Assembly (NCBI RefSeq): GCF_002885955.2
Contig: NZ_POQS01000006.1
Span: 426,637 to 490,636 of the forward strand
Reading direction: 5' to 3'
Source: Achromobacter pulmonis
Lineage (GTDB): Bacteria > Pseudomonadota > Gammaproteobacteria > Burkholderiales > Burkholderiaceae_B
Length of the DNA: 64,000 nucleotides
In this document: one piece after another, positions 18,015 through 26,655 of the stretch
Layout of the letters: every line of letters begins with the position of its first letter
Numbering within the stretch: the first letter of the stretch is position 1
The notes under the pieces: model-generated
The model's input: only the letters and a program-made list of their open reading frames with translations
Database searches by the model: none
What the model was told of the DNA's origin: nothing
Position numbers and translations under genes: made by a program

Positions 18015-18745
18015 GCACGTAACCTGTCCGCTGCTGGCGCGGCGAGAATGTTGATGCACTGATCCGGGAAGCCGGCTTGACGCAGCCTGCAGGACGAGAG
18101 GCGGCCCGCGCAGCGGTCCTTGGCGGGATCAGTGGTGGGGTTGTCGTCCTCGTCAAACATGGCGGCCCCGGTGTATCCGCAGTACGGACCGCGATAGCCC
18201 CCCTTTCGCAGCCACGCGCAAACGCTCACCATTACGACCAGGTCGGGGATCTTCTGGCCGCCGGTGTCCAGCACGCTACCCAGCTCGAAGCTGACAACCT
18301 CATCATCTGAACTGAGCCGTGCCTCGATCCGCCACCGCTGCGGGGGAAACTGCTGCGTCGGATCAGCGTCAGGGTTTCCATCCGGGAAATTGACAGCATC
18401 CAGGTACTTTCCAAGCGTCCGCCGCATAATGACAGGCGCTCCAACCATGTCTTGAAACTGGATACACAGCGCCGAAACCAAACCGGGAACCGGATCGCCG
18501 TTCACGTCGCTGCCGATGTTAGAAACAGTCAGGGTGGGCTGCGGCTGCACACCTTCTGACCGTTGTTCAATGCCCTCGATAGCAATCGGCCAGGCGGTGT
18601 ACTCTTGCCCGTCGAAAACGATGTTTCCGACCTGCATGTACCCGTGGAAAAGCAAGCGCTCGCCACCAAACTCTGTCAGGTCGATCTCGTAGAGATCTAC
18701 CTGATCGCCGATATCGAGCCGCTGCACGTCGGCGTAAATTCCCAT
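18011..18745 (-). CDS. Minor tail protein L (lambda gpL-like)
   Basis: A 244-residue tail-tip protein. Cysteines in the C-terminal third (SVCAWLRKGGYRGPYCGYTG, then KDRCAGRLSSCRLR) match the iron-sulfur or metal-binding cluster of the gpL family. It lies between M and K as in lambda and starts with a CAGGAGCG ribosome-binding site. It joins the distal tail-tip hub. Confidence 0.9.
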   Translation of the reverse strand: MGIYADVQRLDIGDQVDLYEIDLTEFGGERLLFHGYMQVGNIVFDGQEYTAWPIAIEGIEQRSEGVQPQPTLTVSNIGSDVNGDPVPGLVSALCIQFQDMVGAPVIMRRTLGKYLDAVNFPDGNPDADPTQQFPPQRWRIEARLSSDDEVVSFELGSVLDTGGQKIPDLVVMVSVCAWLRKGGYRGPYCGYTGAAMFDEDDNPTTDPAKDRCAGRLSSCRLRQAGFPDQCINILAAPAADRLRA

Positions 18746-18794
18746 CTACATGCGCTCCTGAAAGTAGGAGATGTATTCGATTTCTGCGGGCATA

Positions 18795-19157
18795 TCACGC
18801 TCCAGGAGGGAGCTGGCCGGCGTACTTGAATTCACCGGATACGGTCCACATCGGACCACCTTGCGGGTTCGACTCCCACACAACGCAGCGCCACAACCGG
18901 CGTTCGCCAGTGAATGGATCGCGCCAGATAAACCGGCGGCCCATGTTGCGCTCAAGGAACCTATGCACCTCCAGCACCTCGGCCTTGGAGCCGGGCACTA
19001 CGAAGGGCCAGGAGGTACGAAGCGCCTGCATGCGCGGTCCGTTGACCGCGACTGCTTCATACCCATCATTGAATTGCGCCGTGAGGAGCGATGGGACGTA
19101 CCTTGCTGCGGTGCGGTCCGTAACCCGCCACGTAAAGGTTTCAAACGACACGCTCAC
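18795..19157 (-). CDS. Minor tail protein M-like
   Basis: A 120-residue protein starting at GTG 19157, whose first bases overlap the tape-measure stop (GTGA) and which follows GGGAGG. An in-frame start 17 codons upstream would lie inside the tape-measure gene and is less likely. The composition (FETFTWRVTDRTAARYVPSLLTAQFNDGYEA; MGRRFIWRDPFTGERRLWRC) fits the phage tail protein family that occupies the gpM position. It links the tape measure to the tip proteins. Confidence 0.82.
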   Translation of the reverse strand: MSVSFETFTWRVTDRTAARYVPSLLTAQFNDGYEAVAVNGPRMQALRTSWPFVVPGSKAEVLEVHRFLERNMGRRFIWRDPFTGERRLWRCVVWESNPQGGPMWTVSGEFKYAGQLPPGA

Positions 19158-21952
19158 CTCCCTTGCATCGCGCGCGACGAGTTGTAGGAAATGCCCCCTT
19201 GTCGCCACGACTTCGCGATCTGGTCGCGGACCGTCGCAGCAATGGCTTCACCCAGAGCCTTGCCGACCTGCTCATTGCTTGAAACATTGGATTCCTGACC
19301 ATCTCGCGAAACCGTGACGCTCACGTTGATAATCGGCGGCGCCGCAGCCGTACTTCCCAGTTCTCCTGCGCCCGCTTTGAGAGGCGTGACATAGCCCCCG
19401 TTTTTGCCACTCATCAGGTAGGTGTTCCCCCCCTCCGAATACAACTCGGGGCCGAGTTCGTTCACGCGGTACAGCGAATTGGCCGCCGTAGGACCTCCGG
19501 ACGCTCGCGCGCCAGCAATCGAAGTCCAGCCGGAAGCCGTCATCCCTTCGGTGCTGCCTACCGCGGGCATGCCGCTACCCTGGTAGCTCGCGCCTGCTGA
19601 GACCCCAGCGGACGTGGCGGCGCCAGCGAGAGAGCCGACGATGCTGCCGACCATGCCTACAATCGCCTGACGCGCCGCAATTCGCGCCAAGTCTGCGATT
19701 ACGGAGGTCGCGAAATCCTTGAAGGAGAGCTTTCCCGTCGTCGCGAAGCGGACAATCGCATCCTCCATGCCCTGGAAGGCATTGGAGAACAAGATCTTCG
19801 TCTGCCCGGCCACGTTCGCGGCAGAGTCCAGATAGTTGGCCAGCGCTGAAGTTGCGCCATTCTTCCAGTTGCCCTGCGCCTCCCGGACCTGGTCGAAATA
19901 CTGCTGCTGCATCGACAGACGCAGATTCAGGTGTTCCTGCAAGAGCGCCGTCTGGCTCTGATAGGCCTCTGGCGTCATCTGCCCTGACGCCATCGACCGG
20001 TCGAACTGCGCCTGCTGGCGCTGGTAGTCCCGCAAGATCGCCTGGCGTGCGCGAAGCTCCTCCTGCGCGCGGTCGCCCAGGCCCACACCAGCTATCTGGT
20101 CGGCATACTGTTGCTGCTCCAGATCTCGCGTGGAGGCCAAGCTGACACGCAGCGCGTCGACCTTGGCGGTTTCCTGCCTCGTGCGCAGTTCCCTTTCTGC
20201 CGCAACGTTCAGGTCAAGCTGGCGGCGCAGCAGGTCTTCCTGCGCCAGTAGGCTCTTCTGGTCGGCCGTCAGGACCTTCTTGGCCTTCAGGTCCGCGATC
20301 TGCTGTTCGAACTCCGCGCGCTTCTGCCCCCAGGTGGTCAGCTTGCCTTCGCTGGTGATCTGAGCCTGAAGAGAGGCCTCCGCCTCGCGATACTGCTGCA
20401 AGAGCTTGGTTGCGGCATCGTCCGTGTGAACCTTCTTTGTGCCCCTATCCGCAAACTGTCGCTCGATGGCAGCACGCGCCGCCTTGATGTCGGAAGCGGC
20501 CAGCGTCGTACCGTCTTTCTGCGCCTTGACGATGCGGTCGTCTAGGTCTTTCAGTGCCTTGCTGCGCTGCTCTGCCTTTGACGCGCCCTCTTCAATCAGC
20601 TTGGAGATTTCCTGCCGCGCCTGGATCGCATCACGGTTGATCTTGAGCTGTTCCGCCTGCGCTTTCGCCGCGTCTTCGGCCTCCTTCTTCTGAGACTTCA
20701 GCGAATCAACGAGGGTCTGGGCATTTCGCAGACCCGCCTTCTCCTTGTCGCTGATCGATGCCCCTCCCTCAGCAGCGATTCGGATGATCTCGGCCCGTTG
20801 ACGAACCTCGCGTTCTGCGCTCCTGATCTTTTCATCGACCGACTCTTCCCGGCCGATGTCCAACATCTTGCCCCAAGCCCACGACGCAGCTGCACCCAGC
20901 TTGTTCCAAGCCGATTCAAGCGATCCCAGGTTCTCCTTTTGCGCGGATGTGCGCCCAGTGAGCTCCACCGCCGCCTGCCGGGCGACCAGTTCCACCGCCT
21001 CCTGCGCTCGCCCCTGCTCCTTCAAAGCCAGAACCTGCGCGTATACGGAGCCGGTCAATATTCCGTAGCGCTCGTTCAGGTCAACAACCGCCGCCACGGG
21101 GTCCTTTCCGAGCTTTGCGAAAATCTCGACTGTGCCCTCAATCTCCGCGCCAGCCGCGCGCTGCATTTCAGCGGCGATGAGAGCCACGTCCGCCAGAGCG
21201 GTACCGGAAAGCTTCCCGGAGGCCGCCACGGCGTTCAGGGCTTGAACTGCGCGCGAATGACTTCCGGTAATCTGGCCCAGGCCGTGCGCCATCGCGACGA
21301 GATTGCTCGCCGTTACGCCCGCGGCATTGCCGGTCAGAATTAGTGACTCACGGAAGTTCTCCGCTTCGGAAGAACCTTTTACCCAAGCCACAGCCACCGC
21401 TGCGGCCGCCCCAGCCGCCAGGGTGTACGGATTGATGAGGGCCAACAGCGCCCCGCCCAGCGCCCGCGCCGCCGGCACGATGCCGCCGAACATGTCCTTC
21501 AACTGCCCGCCCTGCTGAAGCAACACGGTCAGCGGTTGCTGCCCGCCCTGCAACGAAACCACGATGTCAGTGATTTGGGCCGGGACTCCCCTAAGCGCGG
21601 CCGCCTGCTGCGCAGCGCTAATCCCATATTGGTTCAGCTGCTTCGTGGCGTTGGCCGCCGCCGCGCCCGCGCCCGCCAGCTTGGCCTTCAGTTCGTCCAG
21701 AAGCGAAGTCGGCACACCACGGAGGGCAGCGTTGTAAAGGATCTGCTCCTTTCGGGTCATGCTGATGGTGTTGGCCTGGTTCACCAGGGCGTCAACACGG
21801 CGGCGCTCCGCAGCCGTCAGCTTCGCATAGTCGGCCTGCGCGGCCTGAGACATGTCGCTGGTTCGGCGCTTGGCCGACGTAATCGCGGCGTCAAACTGCG
21901 AGGTGTCGACAACGATGTCTAGCCGCGCAGTGCCAATGCTTTCCTGTGCCAT
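19154..21952 (-). CDS. Tape measure protein (lambda gpH-like)
   Basis: A 932-residue protein that sets tail length and is ejected with DNA. The N-terminus carries LDIVVDTSQFDAAI, the next ~250 residues include hydrophobic segments (ALINPYTLAAGAAAAVAVAWV, about 175-195), residues ~350-700 are long charged coiled coils, and the C-terminus has the NSLYRVNELGPELYSEGG motif common in prophage tape measures. ATG 21952 is preferred over a TTG two codons earlier. At ~0.15 nm per residue the tail would be near 140 nm, which is an estimate from the usual scaling. Confidence 0.94.
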   Translation of the reverse strand: MAQESIGTARLDIVVDTSQFDAAITSAKRRTSDMSQAAQADYAKLTAAERRRVDALVNQANTISMTRKEQILYNAALRGVPTSLLDELKAKLAGAGAAAANATKQLNQYGISAAQQAAALRGVPAQITDIVVSLQGGQQPLTVLLQQGGQLKDMFGGIVPAARALGGALLALINPYTLAAGAAAAVAVAWVKGSSEAENFRESLILTGNAAGVTASNLVAMAHGLGQITGSHSRAVQALNAVAASGKLSGTALADVALIAAEMQRAAGAEIEGTVEIFAKLGKDPVAAVVDLNERYGILTGSVYAQVLALKEQGRAQEAVELVARQAAVELTGRTSAQKENLGSLESAWNKLGAAASWAWGKMLDIGREESVDEKIRSAEREVRQRAEIIRIAAEGGASISDKEKAGLRNAQTLVDSLKSQKKEAEDAAKAQAEQLKINRDAIQARQEISKLIEEGASKAEQRSKALKDLDDRIVKAQKDGTTLAASDIKAARAAIERQFADRGTKKVHTDDAATKLLQQYREAEASLQAQITSEGKLTTWGQKRAEFEQQIADLKAKKVLTADQKSLLAQEDLLRRQLDLNVAAERELRTRQETAKVDALRVSLASTRDLEQQQYADQIAGVGLGDRAQEELRARQAILRDYQRQQAQFDRSMASGQMTPEAYQSQTALLQEHLNLRLSMQQQYFDQVREAQGNWKNGATSALANYLDSAANVAGQTKILFSNAFQGMEDAIVRFATTGKLSFKDFATSVIADLARIAARQAIVGMVGSIVGSLAGAATSAGVSAGASYQGSGMPAVGSTEGMTASGWTSIAGARASGGPTAANSLYRVNELGPELYSEGGNTYLMSGKNGGYVTPLKAGAGELGSTAAAPPIINVSVTVSRDGQESNVSSNEQVGKALGEAIAATVRDQIAKSWRQGGISYNSSRAMQGR

Positions 21953-21954
21953 GT

Positions 21955-22263
21955 TCAACTCTTACGGAAGATTTCCAAGGCCGCCCGCTCGATGATCCGA
22001 AGAACGTCCATGATTTCCTGCTGCTCCGCCTTGGGAAGCTCTTGACGGTCCAGATCGTGATACAGGACCCCGTAGTCCAGCCCTATCGGCCCCCCAGCCC
22101 CTACACGCCACTGTGTGTAGTTGCGCGTGAAAAGGTTGAACGCCAGCACGTGGTCAGGCCAGAGTTCGACGCAAGGCCGAGGAAAGTCACTGAGCTTTAG
22201 CCCGGCCATTGCTAACGTTGCGGCTGATGGCGGCTCCCACAGGAACGCCGCCACAGCCTCCAT
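21955..22263 (-). CDS. Tail assembly chaperone T-domain (DUF1799-like)
   Basis: A 102-codon frame directly after the G gene, sharing one base with its stop (TGATG). It reads as a DUF1799-type protein (FPRPCVELWPDHVLAFNLFTRNYTQWRVG). In lambda-type phages this frame is expressed mainly as a G-T fusion through a -1 frameshift, and a suitable slippery heptamer lies at the G end (22266-22272). Independent initiation at ATG 22263 is also possible. The T domain recruits the tail tube subunit to the tape measure. Confidence 0.85.
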   Translation of the reverse strand: MEAVAAFLWEPPSAATLAMAGLKLSDFPRPCVELWPDHVLAFNLFTRNYTQWRVGAGGPIGLDYGVLYHDLDRQELPKAEQQEIMDVLRIIERAALEIFRKS

Positions 22264-22574
22264 CAGTTTTTTTTGCGATCAACCCGGATGGCATCGTTGA
22301 AGGCGCTGGCAATCGCCAAATCAGCGCCAGGCTGATGCTCGCAAAGCAATTCGATCGATTCCTTGCTTACGCGCATGTCCGCGTCCCAATCCGCGATCAG
22401 GAGAAGCAGCAGGTCGGCGGTCGTAATCTCGCCGGCCGCCAACTGCTTCATCAACGCTTCGTACTCTTTGCCGGTCTTGTGGCGATACGTGATGTTCAGT
22501 TGCTGCTCGCGCCCCTGGCCGACGATGGTGATGCAGGCGTCGATAGTCGGATTGGATTTGATCTTGAACGTCAT
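22263..22574 (-). CDS. Tail assembly chaperone G
   Basis: A 103-residue chaperone (MTFKIKSNPTIDACITIVGQ in outline; LAAGEITTADLLLLLIADWDADMRVS). It overlaps the tail tube stop (TAATG) upstream. Its last codons, Lys-Lys-Asn, form the -1 slippery site that fuses it to the T frame. In lambda the G and GT ratio controls tail assembly, and neither protein is found in the virion. The same behaviour is inferred here. Confidence 0.84.
   Translation of the reverse strand: MTFKIKSNPTIDACITIVGQGREQQLNITYRHKTGKEYEALMKQLAAGEITTADLLLLLIADWDADMRVSKESIELLCEHQPGADLAIASAFNDAIRVDRKKN
22266..22272 (-). promoter_or_regulatory. Programmed -1 frameshift slippery site, A AAA AAC
   Basis: On the coding (minus) strand the zero frame ends CGC AAA AAA AAC TGA. 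The heptamer A AAA AAC is in the correct phase for tandem slippage. After a -1 shift the next codons read CTG ATG GAG GCT, entering the T frame directly. The run of eight A residues immediately before the stop codon makes the site strong. Confidence 0.75.
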
Positions 22575-23227
22575 TACGCGGCCTCGTAGCGGATGGGATC
22601 GGCGACCAGGGAAAAAACGGCAGTGTTCTGCAGGTTCTCGTTCACTTGGCCGACGGGGACCTTGTTGAACGAGGGATAGGCGTAGTAATAGAGCGTCGAG
22701 CCGCTGGGCAGCACGCCGCGCACGACCACGGGTTCGCGCAGGCGGTCAGCCTCGATCAGGGCCGCATACCAAGGCTTGTCCGGGTCATAGTCCAGCGACA
22801 CCGTCATGGTCATTGCGTTCTTGAACGTCGGCTTCTGGCGCTGGCGGCTGGTAGGATCTTCGACGTACTGATAACTGAAGAACTGCTGCTCGCCGCCGGC
22901 CATCACCACGTCGCGCACCTGGTCCAGGTCTACCCAGGAACTGACCTCTTGATAGGAGCCCGCGCCCCCGCCGGCCGGGAACAGGACGGTGCTCGTGGTG
23001 TCCACGCCTTCCAGCTCGAAACTGTCGGCGTCTGCATTGGCGCTGCGCGCCACGGTCTCGTTCAGATTGGTCCACGCCGATTTCAGAACCAGGATGGAGC
23101 CGTCTTGCGGCGGGGCGGCTGCGGAGGCAACCGCCGGATTCGCATTGGAGAGGGCCGAGATGGCGGCGGCCGCGGCGAGCTTCGTCGAGATGGAATATCG
23201 CGTGCCGTTGATGAAGATGGAAGACAT
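22574..23227 (-). CDS. Major tail tube protein (gpV-like)
   Basis: A 217-residue protein that would polymerise into the tail tube. It has alternating beta strands and a conserved-looking middle (FFSYQYVEDPTSRQRQKPTFKN; LPSGSTLYYYAYPSFNKVP), typical of siphoviral tube subunits upstream of G/GT. The start has a TGAGGAA ribosome-binding site. An intrinsic terminator-like hairpin just before it may set expression relative to upstream genes. Confidence 0.87.
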   Translation of the reverse strand: MSSIFINGTRYSISTKLAAAAAISALSNANPAVASAAAPPQDGSILVLKSAWTNLNETVARSANADADSFELEGVDTTSTVLFPAGGGAGSYQEVSSWVDLDQVRDVVMAGGEQQFFSYQYVEDPTSRQRQKPTFKNAMTMTVSLDYDPDKPWYAALIEADRLREPVVVRGVLPSGSTLYYYAYPSFNKVPVGQVNENLQNTAVFSLVADPIRYEAA

Positions 23228-23244
23228 TTGTGTTCCTCAAATGA

Positions 23245-23267
23245 AAAAGCCCGGCGCGTGGCCGGGT
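23245..23267 (-). terminator. Terminator-like hairpin upstream of the tail tube gene
   Basis: Minus strand CCCGGC / GCCGGG with a 5-nt loop, then CTTTTTC. It lies inside the late operon, 18 bp upstream of the tail tube start. The T-tract is short, so it is probably a partial terminator. Confidence 0.6.
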
Positions 23268-23289
23268 TCGATGTAGAAGCGGGGGAAGG

Positions 23290-23649
23290 TCAGGAGGGAA
23301 GGAACCAGATACCGAAGTCCTGGCGGGTGCCGTACTTCTTGATCGCCTCTTCGTAGAGGCTGGTGGGTGCGCCGTAGGGCTCTACGGCAGGAAAGCCACT
23401 TTCACAGAGAGCAGTTCCGATCAGATCTGCGATACCGGATGCCTCCAGGCGCGTGGTGGCCCAAACGTAGACCTGGACGCGTTGGTGACGCTTCTTTCGG
23501 CGCTTACCCTCGACGTACCACTGCTCCGTGCCGCCGACGCCTTGGTAGACGATCAGCGGAAAAACCGGTTTGTCCGGCGTCACATCCGGGTAGATCCGGC
23601 CCGCGACCAGCGGACCCAGCAGCACCTTGAGATCTGCATCAAGGCTCAT
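23290..23649 (-). CDS. Tail completion protein (DUF3168 family, gpU-like)
   Basis: A 119-residue protein of the DUF3168 type (MSLDADLKVLLGPLVAGRIYPDVTP; YQGVGGTEQWYVEGKRRKKRHQRVQV). Members form the ring that ends the tail tube and joins it to the head. It overlaps the 3' end of the preceding gp10-like gene by 11 bp. Confidence 0.85.
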   Translation of the reverse strand: MSLDADLKVLLGPLVAGRIYPDVTPDKPVFPLIVYQGVGGTEQWYVEGKRRKKRHQRVQVYVWATTRLEASGIADLIGTALCESGFPAVEPYGAPTSLYEEAIKKYGTRQDFGIWFLPS

Positions 23650-24136
23650 CTCGCCCCCCCTGTCCAGCCAGCAATTCAGGGAGCCGTTCTCGCCCGCGCT
23701 GGATCATGGCCGTCCGCGCCCTCGCCGAGGCGGCCTCATACGCCGGCCGCAGGAATGGATAGGCGGGCACCCACTTCGGCGTCGCCAGCTTGCGGCGCTT
23801 GTCTGTGACATAGCTCCCGTCTGGTTTTCGGACCACCGCATAGATCTGCCAGTGCCCGAACTCGACCAGGTGGCCGTGCGGCGCCTTGCGCTTGTTCCAG
23901 GTGACGGCATACTGGATCTCCCGATCAGTGGAATACCGTTCCCGAAAGGCAAGGTAGATCGCTGCGCCGAGCACGCCGTTGTGCGTGTTTACGCGTGCCT
24001 TCGCCTCGTCCCGCAGAACCTCGCCGCCGGCGACGGCCATGGAGCGCGCCATGCTGATCCGTGCGGGCCCCAGCAACCGATCCAGGCCAGCCGACCAGCC
24101 GGAGGTGTCGAAAGACGCCTGAAGCCCTTTAGCCAT
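23639..24136 (-). CDS. HK97 gp10-type head-tail/tail terminator protein
   Basis: A 165-residue protein starting at ATG 24136 with GGGAGG upstream, overlapping the end of the previous gene. It shows the HK97 gp10 layout: an N-terminal helix with KARVNTHNGVLGAAIY, the HGHLVEFGHWQ motif and a C-terminal PFLRPAYEAASARARTAMI. It acts at the head-tail junction during tail completion. A start 38 codons earlier is out of keeping with the family and is rejected. Confidence 0.87.
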   Translation of the reverse strand: MAKGLQASFDTSGWSAGLDRLLGPARISMARSMAVAGGEVLRDEAKARVNTHNGVLGAAIYLAFRERYSTDREIQYAVTWNKRKAPHGHLVEFGHWQIYAVVRKPDGSYVTDKRRKLATPKWVPAYPFLRPAYEAASARARTAMIQRGRERLPELLAGQGGRDEP

Positions 24137-24479
24137 CGTTGCCTCCCAGTTCGCAGATGAGGAATGCGCTCCTTCGGTCCTTGAAGTCGCGGGTAATGCC
24201 CTTGACCTCGAAAACATCCCCGTCATGGATGATCCGCATTCCCTCGTCAATACCCAGCGCCCTGGCGGCCTCGAAGCTCACCAGAAAGCTATAACGCGCA
24301 ATGGACGCTGACACGTTGCCTTGCAGGCTTGATCGAATCGCCCCCAACCCCGTCTCGTTCGCGATGCCGGCCCAAAGGGGACCGACATTCATCCATTCGT
24401 CCAGTGGTTGACCCGCATCGTCCACTGAACCGGAGCGGCGCTGTACCAGGATGCGGCGATTCCGCGCTCGGGCCGTCAT
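24129..24479 (-). CDS. Phage head closure protein (head-tail joining)
   Basis: A 116-residue protein with the stopper/closure-protein pattern RRILVQRRSGSVDDAGQPLDEW, followed by a beta-barrel-like segment and FEVKGITRDFKDRRSAFLICEL. ATG 24479 overlaps the stop of the connector gene (ATGA). It would close the connector channel after packaging. Confidence 0.86.
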   Translation of the reverse strand: MTARARNRRILVQRRSGSVDDAGQPLDEWMNVGPLWAGIANETGLGAIRSSLQGNVSASIARYSFLVSFEAARALGIDEGMRIIHDGDVFEVKGITRDFKDRRSAFLICELGGNDG

Positions 24480-24895
24480 GGCAGCACCCGCGTATAAGGA
24501 AAGACCAAGCGGGCGAAGCCGGGGTTCTGGTGCAAGACCTTTTCGCCCGCAGCCTCCGGATTCTCGATCATGTCGCCCACCAGCATGATGATGGCCAGCT
24601 TCAGCGGCTCCGGCACCGGGCCTGGCTTGCTCGTGAACAGGATCGGAAGTACGCCCGCCTCGCTGGTTGTTTCGCCAGGCCAGATGGGCAGGGGGGATAC
24701 CCTGCCGCCAACCGGCGTCCACTCATACGATGCCTCGGCAAGTGCAAAGCCCGTCCTGCGCTCGACCAGTTCGCGCGCCGCGGTAATGACGCCCGGAATA
24801 TCCTCGTCCAGCGCGTCGTGGTCGATATGCAGTAGCCGCTTTACCTGCTCCACCGTCACCGGCTCCTGTGTCGCGGCAGCGATCAGGCGCAGCAT
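24476..24895 (-). CDS. Head-tail connector (HK97 gp6-like)
   Basis: A 139-residue adaptor. The start MLRLIAAATQEPVTVEQVKRLLHID and the helical segment DIPGVITAARELVERRTGFAL are characteristic of the gp6 / phage head-tail connector family (phiE125 gp8-like). Its ring binds the portal and the closure protein. The gene is tightly packed with its neighbours. Confidence 0.88.
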   Translation of the reverse strand: MLRLIAAATQEPVTVEQVKRLLHIDHDALDEDIPGVITAARELVERRTGFALAEASYEWTPVGGRVSPLPIWPGETTSEAGVLPILFTSKPGPVPEPLKLAIIMLVGDMIENPEAAGEKVLHQNPGFARLVFPYTRVLP

Positions 24896-24897
24896 GT

Positions 24898-25281
24898 CTA
24901 CCCTCCCGCGAAGGCAACGGCATTGGGATGCGGGTCAATGTATCCCGCGTCCTTTAGCGCCGCGACCAGTGCAGCGTCGAAGTCGCGGACTTCGCCGCAC
25001 TTGCCGTAGATGCTGTCGTGCAACACCAGCGCGCGAACCGATCCGCCCTCGCTCGGAGGCGCATCGGCGGCGGCGAGCGCGCCTTCCTCCGGCGGCGCCG
25101 CCGGCGTAGCCCCGGGGTCGCCCCCCTCCGAAACATTGATACTCACGCCGCCGTCGTTCTGGCCAGCCGGAACATCGCTGCCCGGTGTCGCTTGGCCGCC
25201 GCCCCCCTCCGTGGGCACCAACGCCGCAGGAGCGTTCGATTCGTCGCCGGCCGGGGCCGGCTGTGCCGCTTTTCGTGCCAT
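24898..25281 (-). CDS. Low-complexity phage protein between capsid and connector
   Basis: A 127-residue protein. Residues ~1-75 are a low-complexity Ala/Pro/Gly/Glu linker; residues ~80-127 form a compact end (ALVLHDSIYGKCGEVRDFDAALVAALKDAGYIDPHPNAVAFA). That C-terminal module resembles small phage head-region domains. ATG 25281 has AAGGA upstream and removes 11 unlikely residues. It may decorate or aid the head; this is inferred from position. Confidence 0.65.
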   Translation of the reverse strand: MARKAAQPAPAGDESNAPAALVPTEGGGGQATPGSDVPAGQNDGGVSINVSEGGDPGATPAAPPEEGALAAADAPPSEGGSVRALVLHDSIYGKCGEVRDFDAALVAALKDAGYIDPHPNAVAFAGG

Positions 25282-25347
25282 GGTTTCGTCCTTGCTAAAT
25301 TGCGCCGGGGGCACTCGCCCTCCGGCGCAGGGTGACTACTTGGCCGC

Positions 25348-26586
25348 TTAGGCGGCGGCCCCGTGCTGGAACAGCTTGACCGCGCCGCCAACGTCGATCA
25401 GGTTGCCCCCGGAGCGCATCCACGCCAGGAAGCCAACCTGGCCCTTCTTGACATAGGCCGAGTCGTTGAAGCGGAACAGGGTGATCGACATGACATCGCG
25501 GATCTTGTACAGGCTGAAGTCTCCGAAGGCGATGGACTTCGCCGCGGCGGCCGGCACCGGCATATGCTGGTTGATCTGGATATCGCGGTTCAGCAGGCGA
25601 TCCGGAGCGCCCCCGGGGTTGCCCTGCTCGTAGCCGGGAACGAAGATCGGGCGACCCTGATCGTCCTTGATCTTGCGCACCATCTTGAGCATGTCATCGT
25701 GGAACATCCACTTGGCGCCCAGGCGATAGGCCGGGTCCACGCTGTGTTCCAGATCCACCAGATCGTCGTAGGTGATGACGGGCGTTGCCGACACCGCGCC
25801 GATCTTGCCCGTCACCGCGGCAGTGACAACCCCGGTCGGGCCGGCAGTGCCGGGGCCAACGGTGTAATGGCGGTTGGTGACGCGGCCGAGGCGCGTTTGC
25901 AGGCGCTGACGAATGAAGCCCTCGATGTCCGAGGAGCTGTCCTGCAGAAGTTCCCAGGGGACGGTCACCACCTTGGAACTGAACTTGTACACCGACAGGC
26001 CCTTCGTGCCGAACGACACGTCCTGGTCGCTGGCCGACTGATTCTCGGCGACGATTTCGCCTTCTTCGTTGGTGCCGTCGCTGGTCGGATACTGCATGGG
26101 CTCGCCGCCGCCGGTCGTGAAGACGTTCGCGACTGCGCGCATCCCGCCGAACGCCTTGAGCGCGTCCAGAATCGAAGTGGCGACAGTTGTCGGAACGGTA
26201 TAGCCGCCCTGCTCGGGATTGACCGAGGGGTTGCCGCTCATGGCGTTGCGCACATGCGTCCAGTCCTCCGCAGTCAGTGCGTTGTCGCCCCCACGGCACC
26301 ACTTGTCGAACAACGCCACATCAGCGGGGCGGCCCTTGTTGGCGCCGGGGCGCACGTCGTGCTCACGCACGCCGGCGTTCTGCAGGTCGTTTTCGGCAGT
26401 CAGATCCATCATCTTCTGATGGCGCGCGATGGCGGCGTCGATGCGCTCGATTTCCGCCGTGTTGTCGTCGTATTTCTTCTGGTGGTCAGCGTTCCAGTTG
26501 GCGCCGGGGTTGTTGTCCAGCAGGGCGCGGGTTTCCTTGGCCAGCGCGTTGCGGCGCTCCCGCTCGGCTTGCAGATTGAAAGCCAT
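25348..26586 (-). CDS. HK97-family major capsid protein
   Basis: A 412-residue HK97-fold capsid. Residues ~1-85 form the charged coiled-coil delta/scaffold domain (AERERRNALAKETRALLDNN; EIERIDAAIARHQKMMDL) that the protease should remove. The mature part has PEQGGYTVPTTVATSILDAL, the E-loop region and VPWELLQDSSSDIEGFIRQRL, then the TSASID-like C-terminal beta strands (MSITLFRFNDSAYVKKGQVGF). It follows the protease and portal as in HK97. Confidence 0.95.
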   Translation of the reverse strand: MAFNLQAERERRNALAKETRALLDNNPGANWNADHQKKYDDNTAEIERIDAAIARHQKMMDLTAENDLQNAGVREHDVRPGANKGRPADVALFDKWCRGGDNALTAEDWTHVRNAMSGNPSVNPEQGGYTVPTTVATSILDALKAFGGMRAVANVFTTGGGEPMQYPTSDGTNEEGEIVAENQSASDQDVSFGTKGLSVYKFSSKVVTVPWELLQDSSSDIEGFIRQRLQTRLGRVTNRHYTVGPGTAGPTGVVTAAVTGKIGAVSATPVITYDDLVDLEHSVDPAYRLGAKWMFHDDMLKMVRKIKDDQGRPIFVPGYEQGNPGGAPDRLLNRDIQINQHMPVPAAAAKSIAFGDFSLYKIRDVMSITLFRFNDSAYVKKGQVGFLAWMRSGGNLIDVGGAVKLFQHGAAA

Positions 26587-26606
26587 AGTGTGGTTTCCTT
26601 CAGTCG

Positions 26607-26629
26607 AAAAAAAACCGCCCGAGGGCGGT
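26607..26629 (-). terminator. Strong terminator-like hairpin upstream of the capsid gene
   Basis: Minus strand ACCGCCC TC GGGCGGT followed by eight T residues, between the protease stop and the capsid start. It is a well-formed intrinsic terminator inside the late operon. Confidence 0.78.
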
Positions 26630-26655
26630 GGGGTTGTCCTGCGAGCGGGAGCCGC

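Noticed and set aside
18746..18793. 15-codon open frame between M and L with an SD-like sequence
   Set aside because: Too short to support as a gene; at most a translational leader for L.
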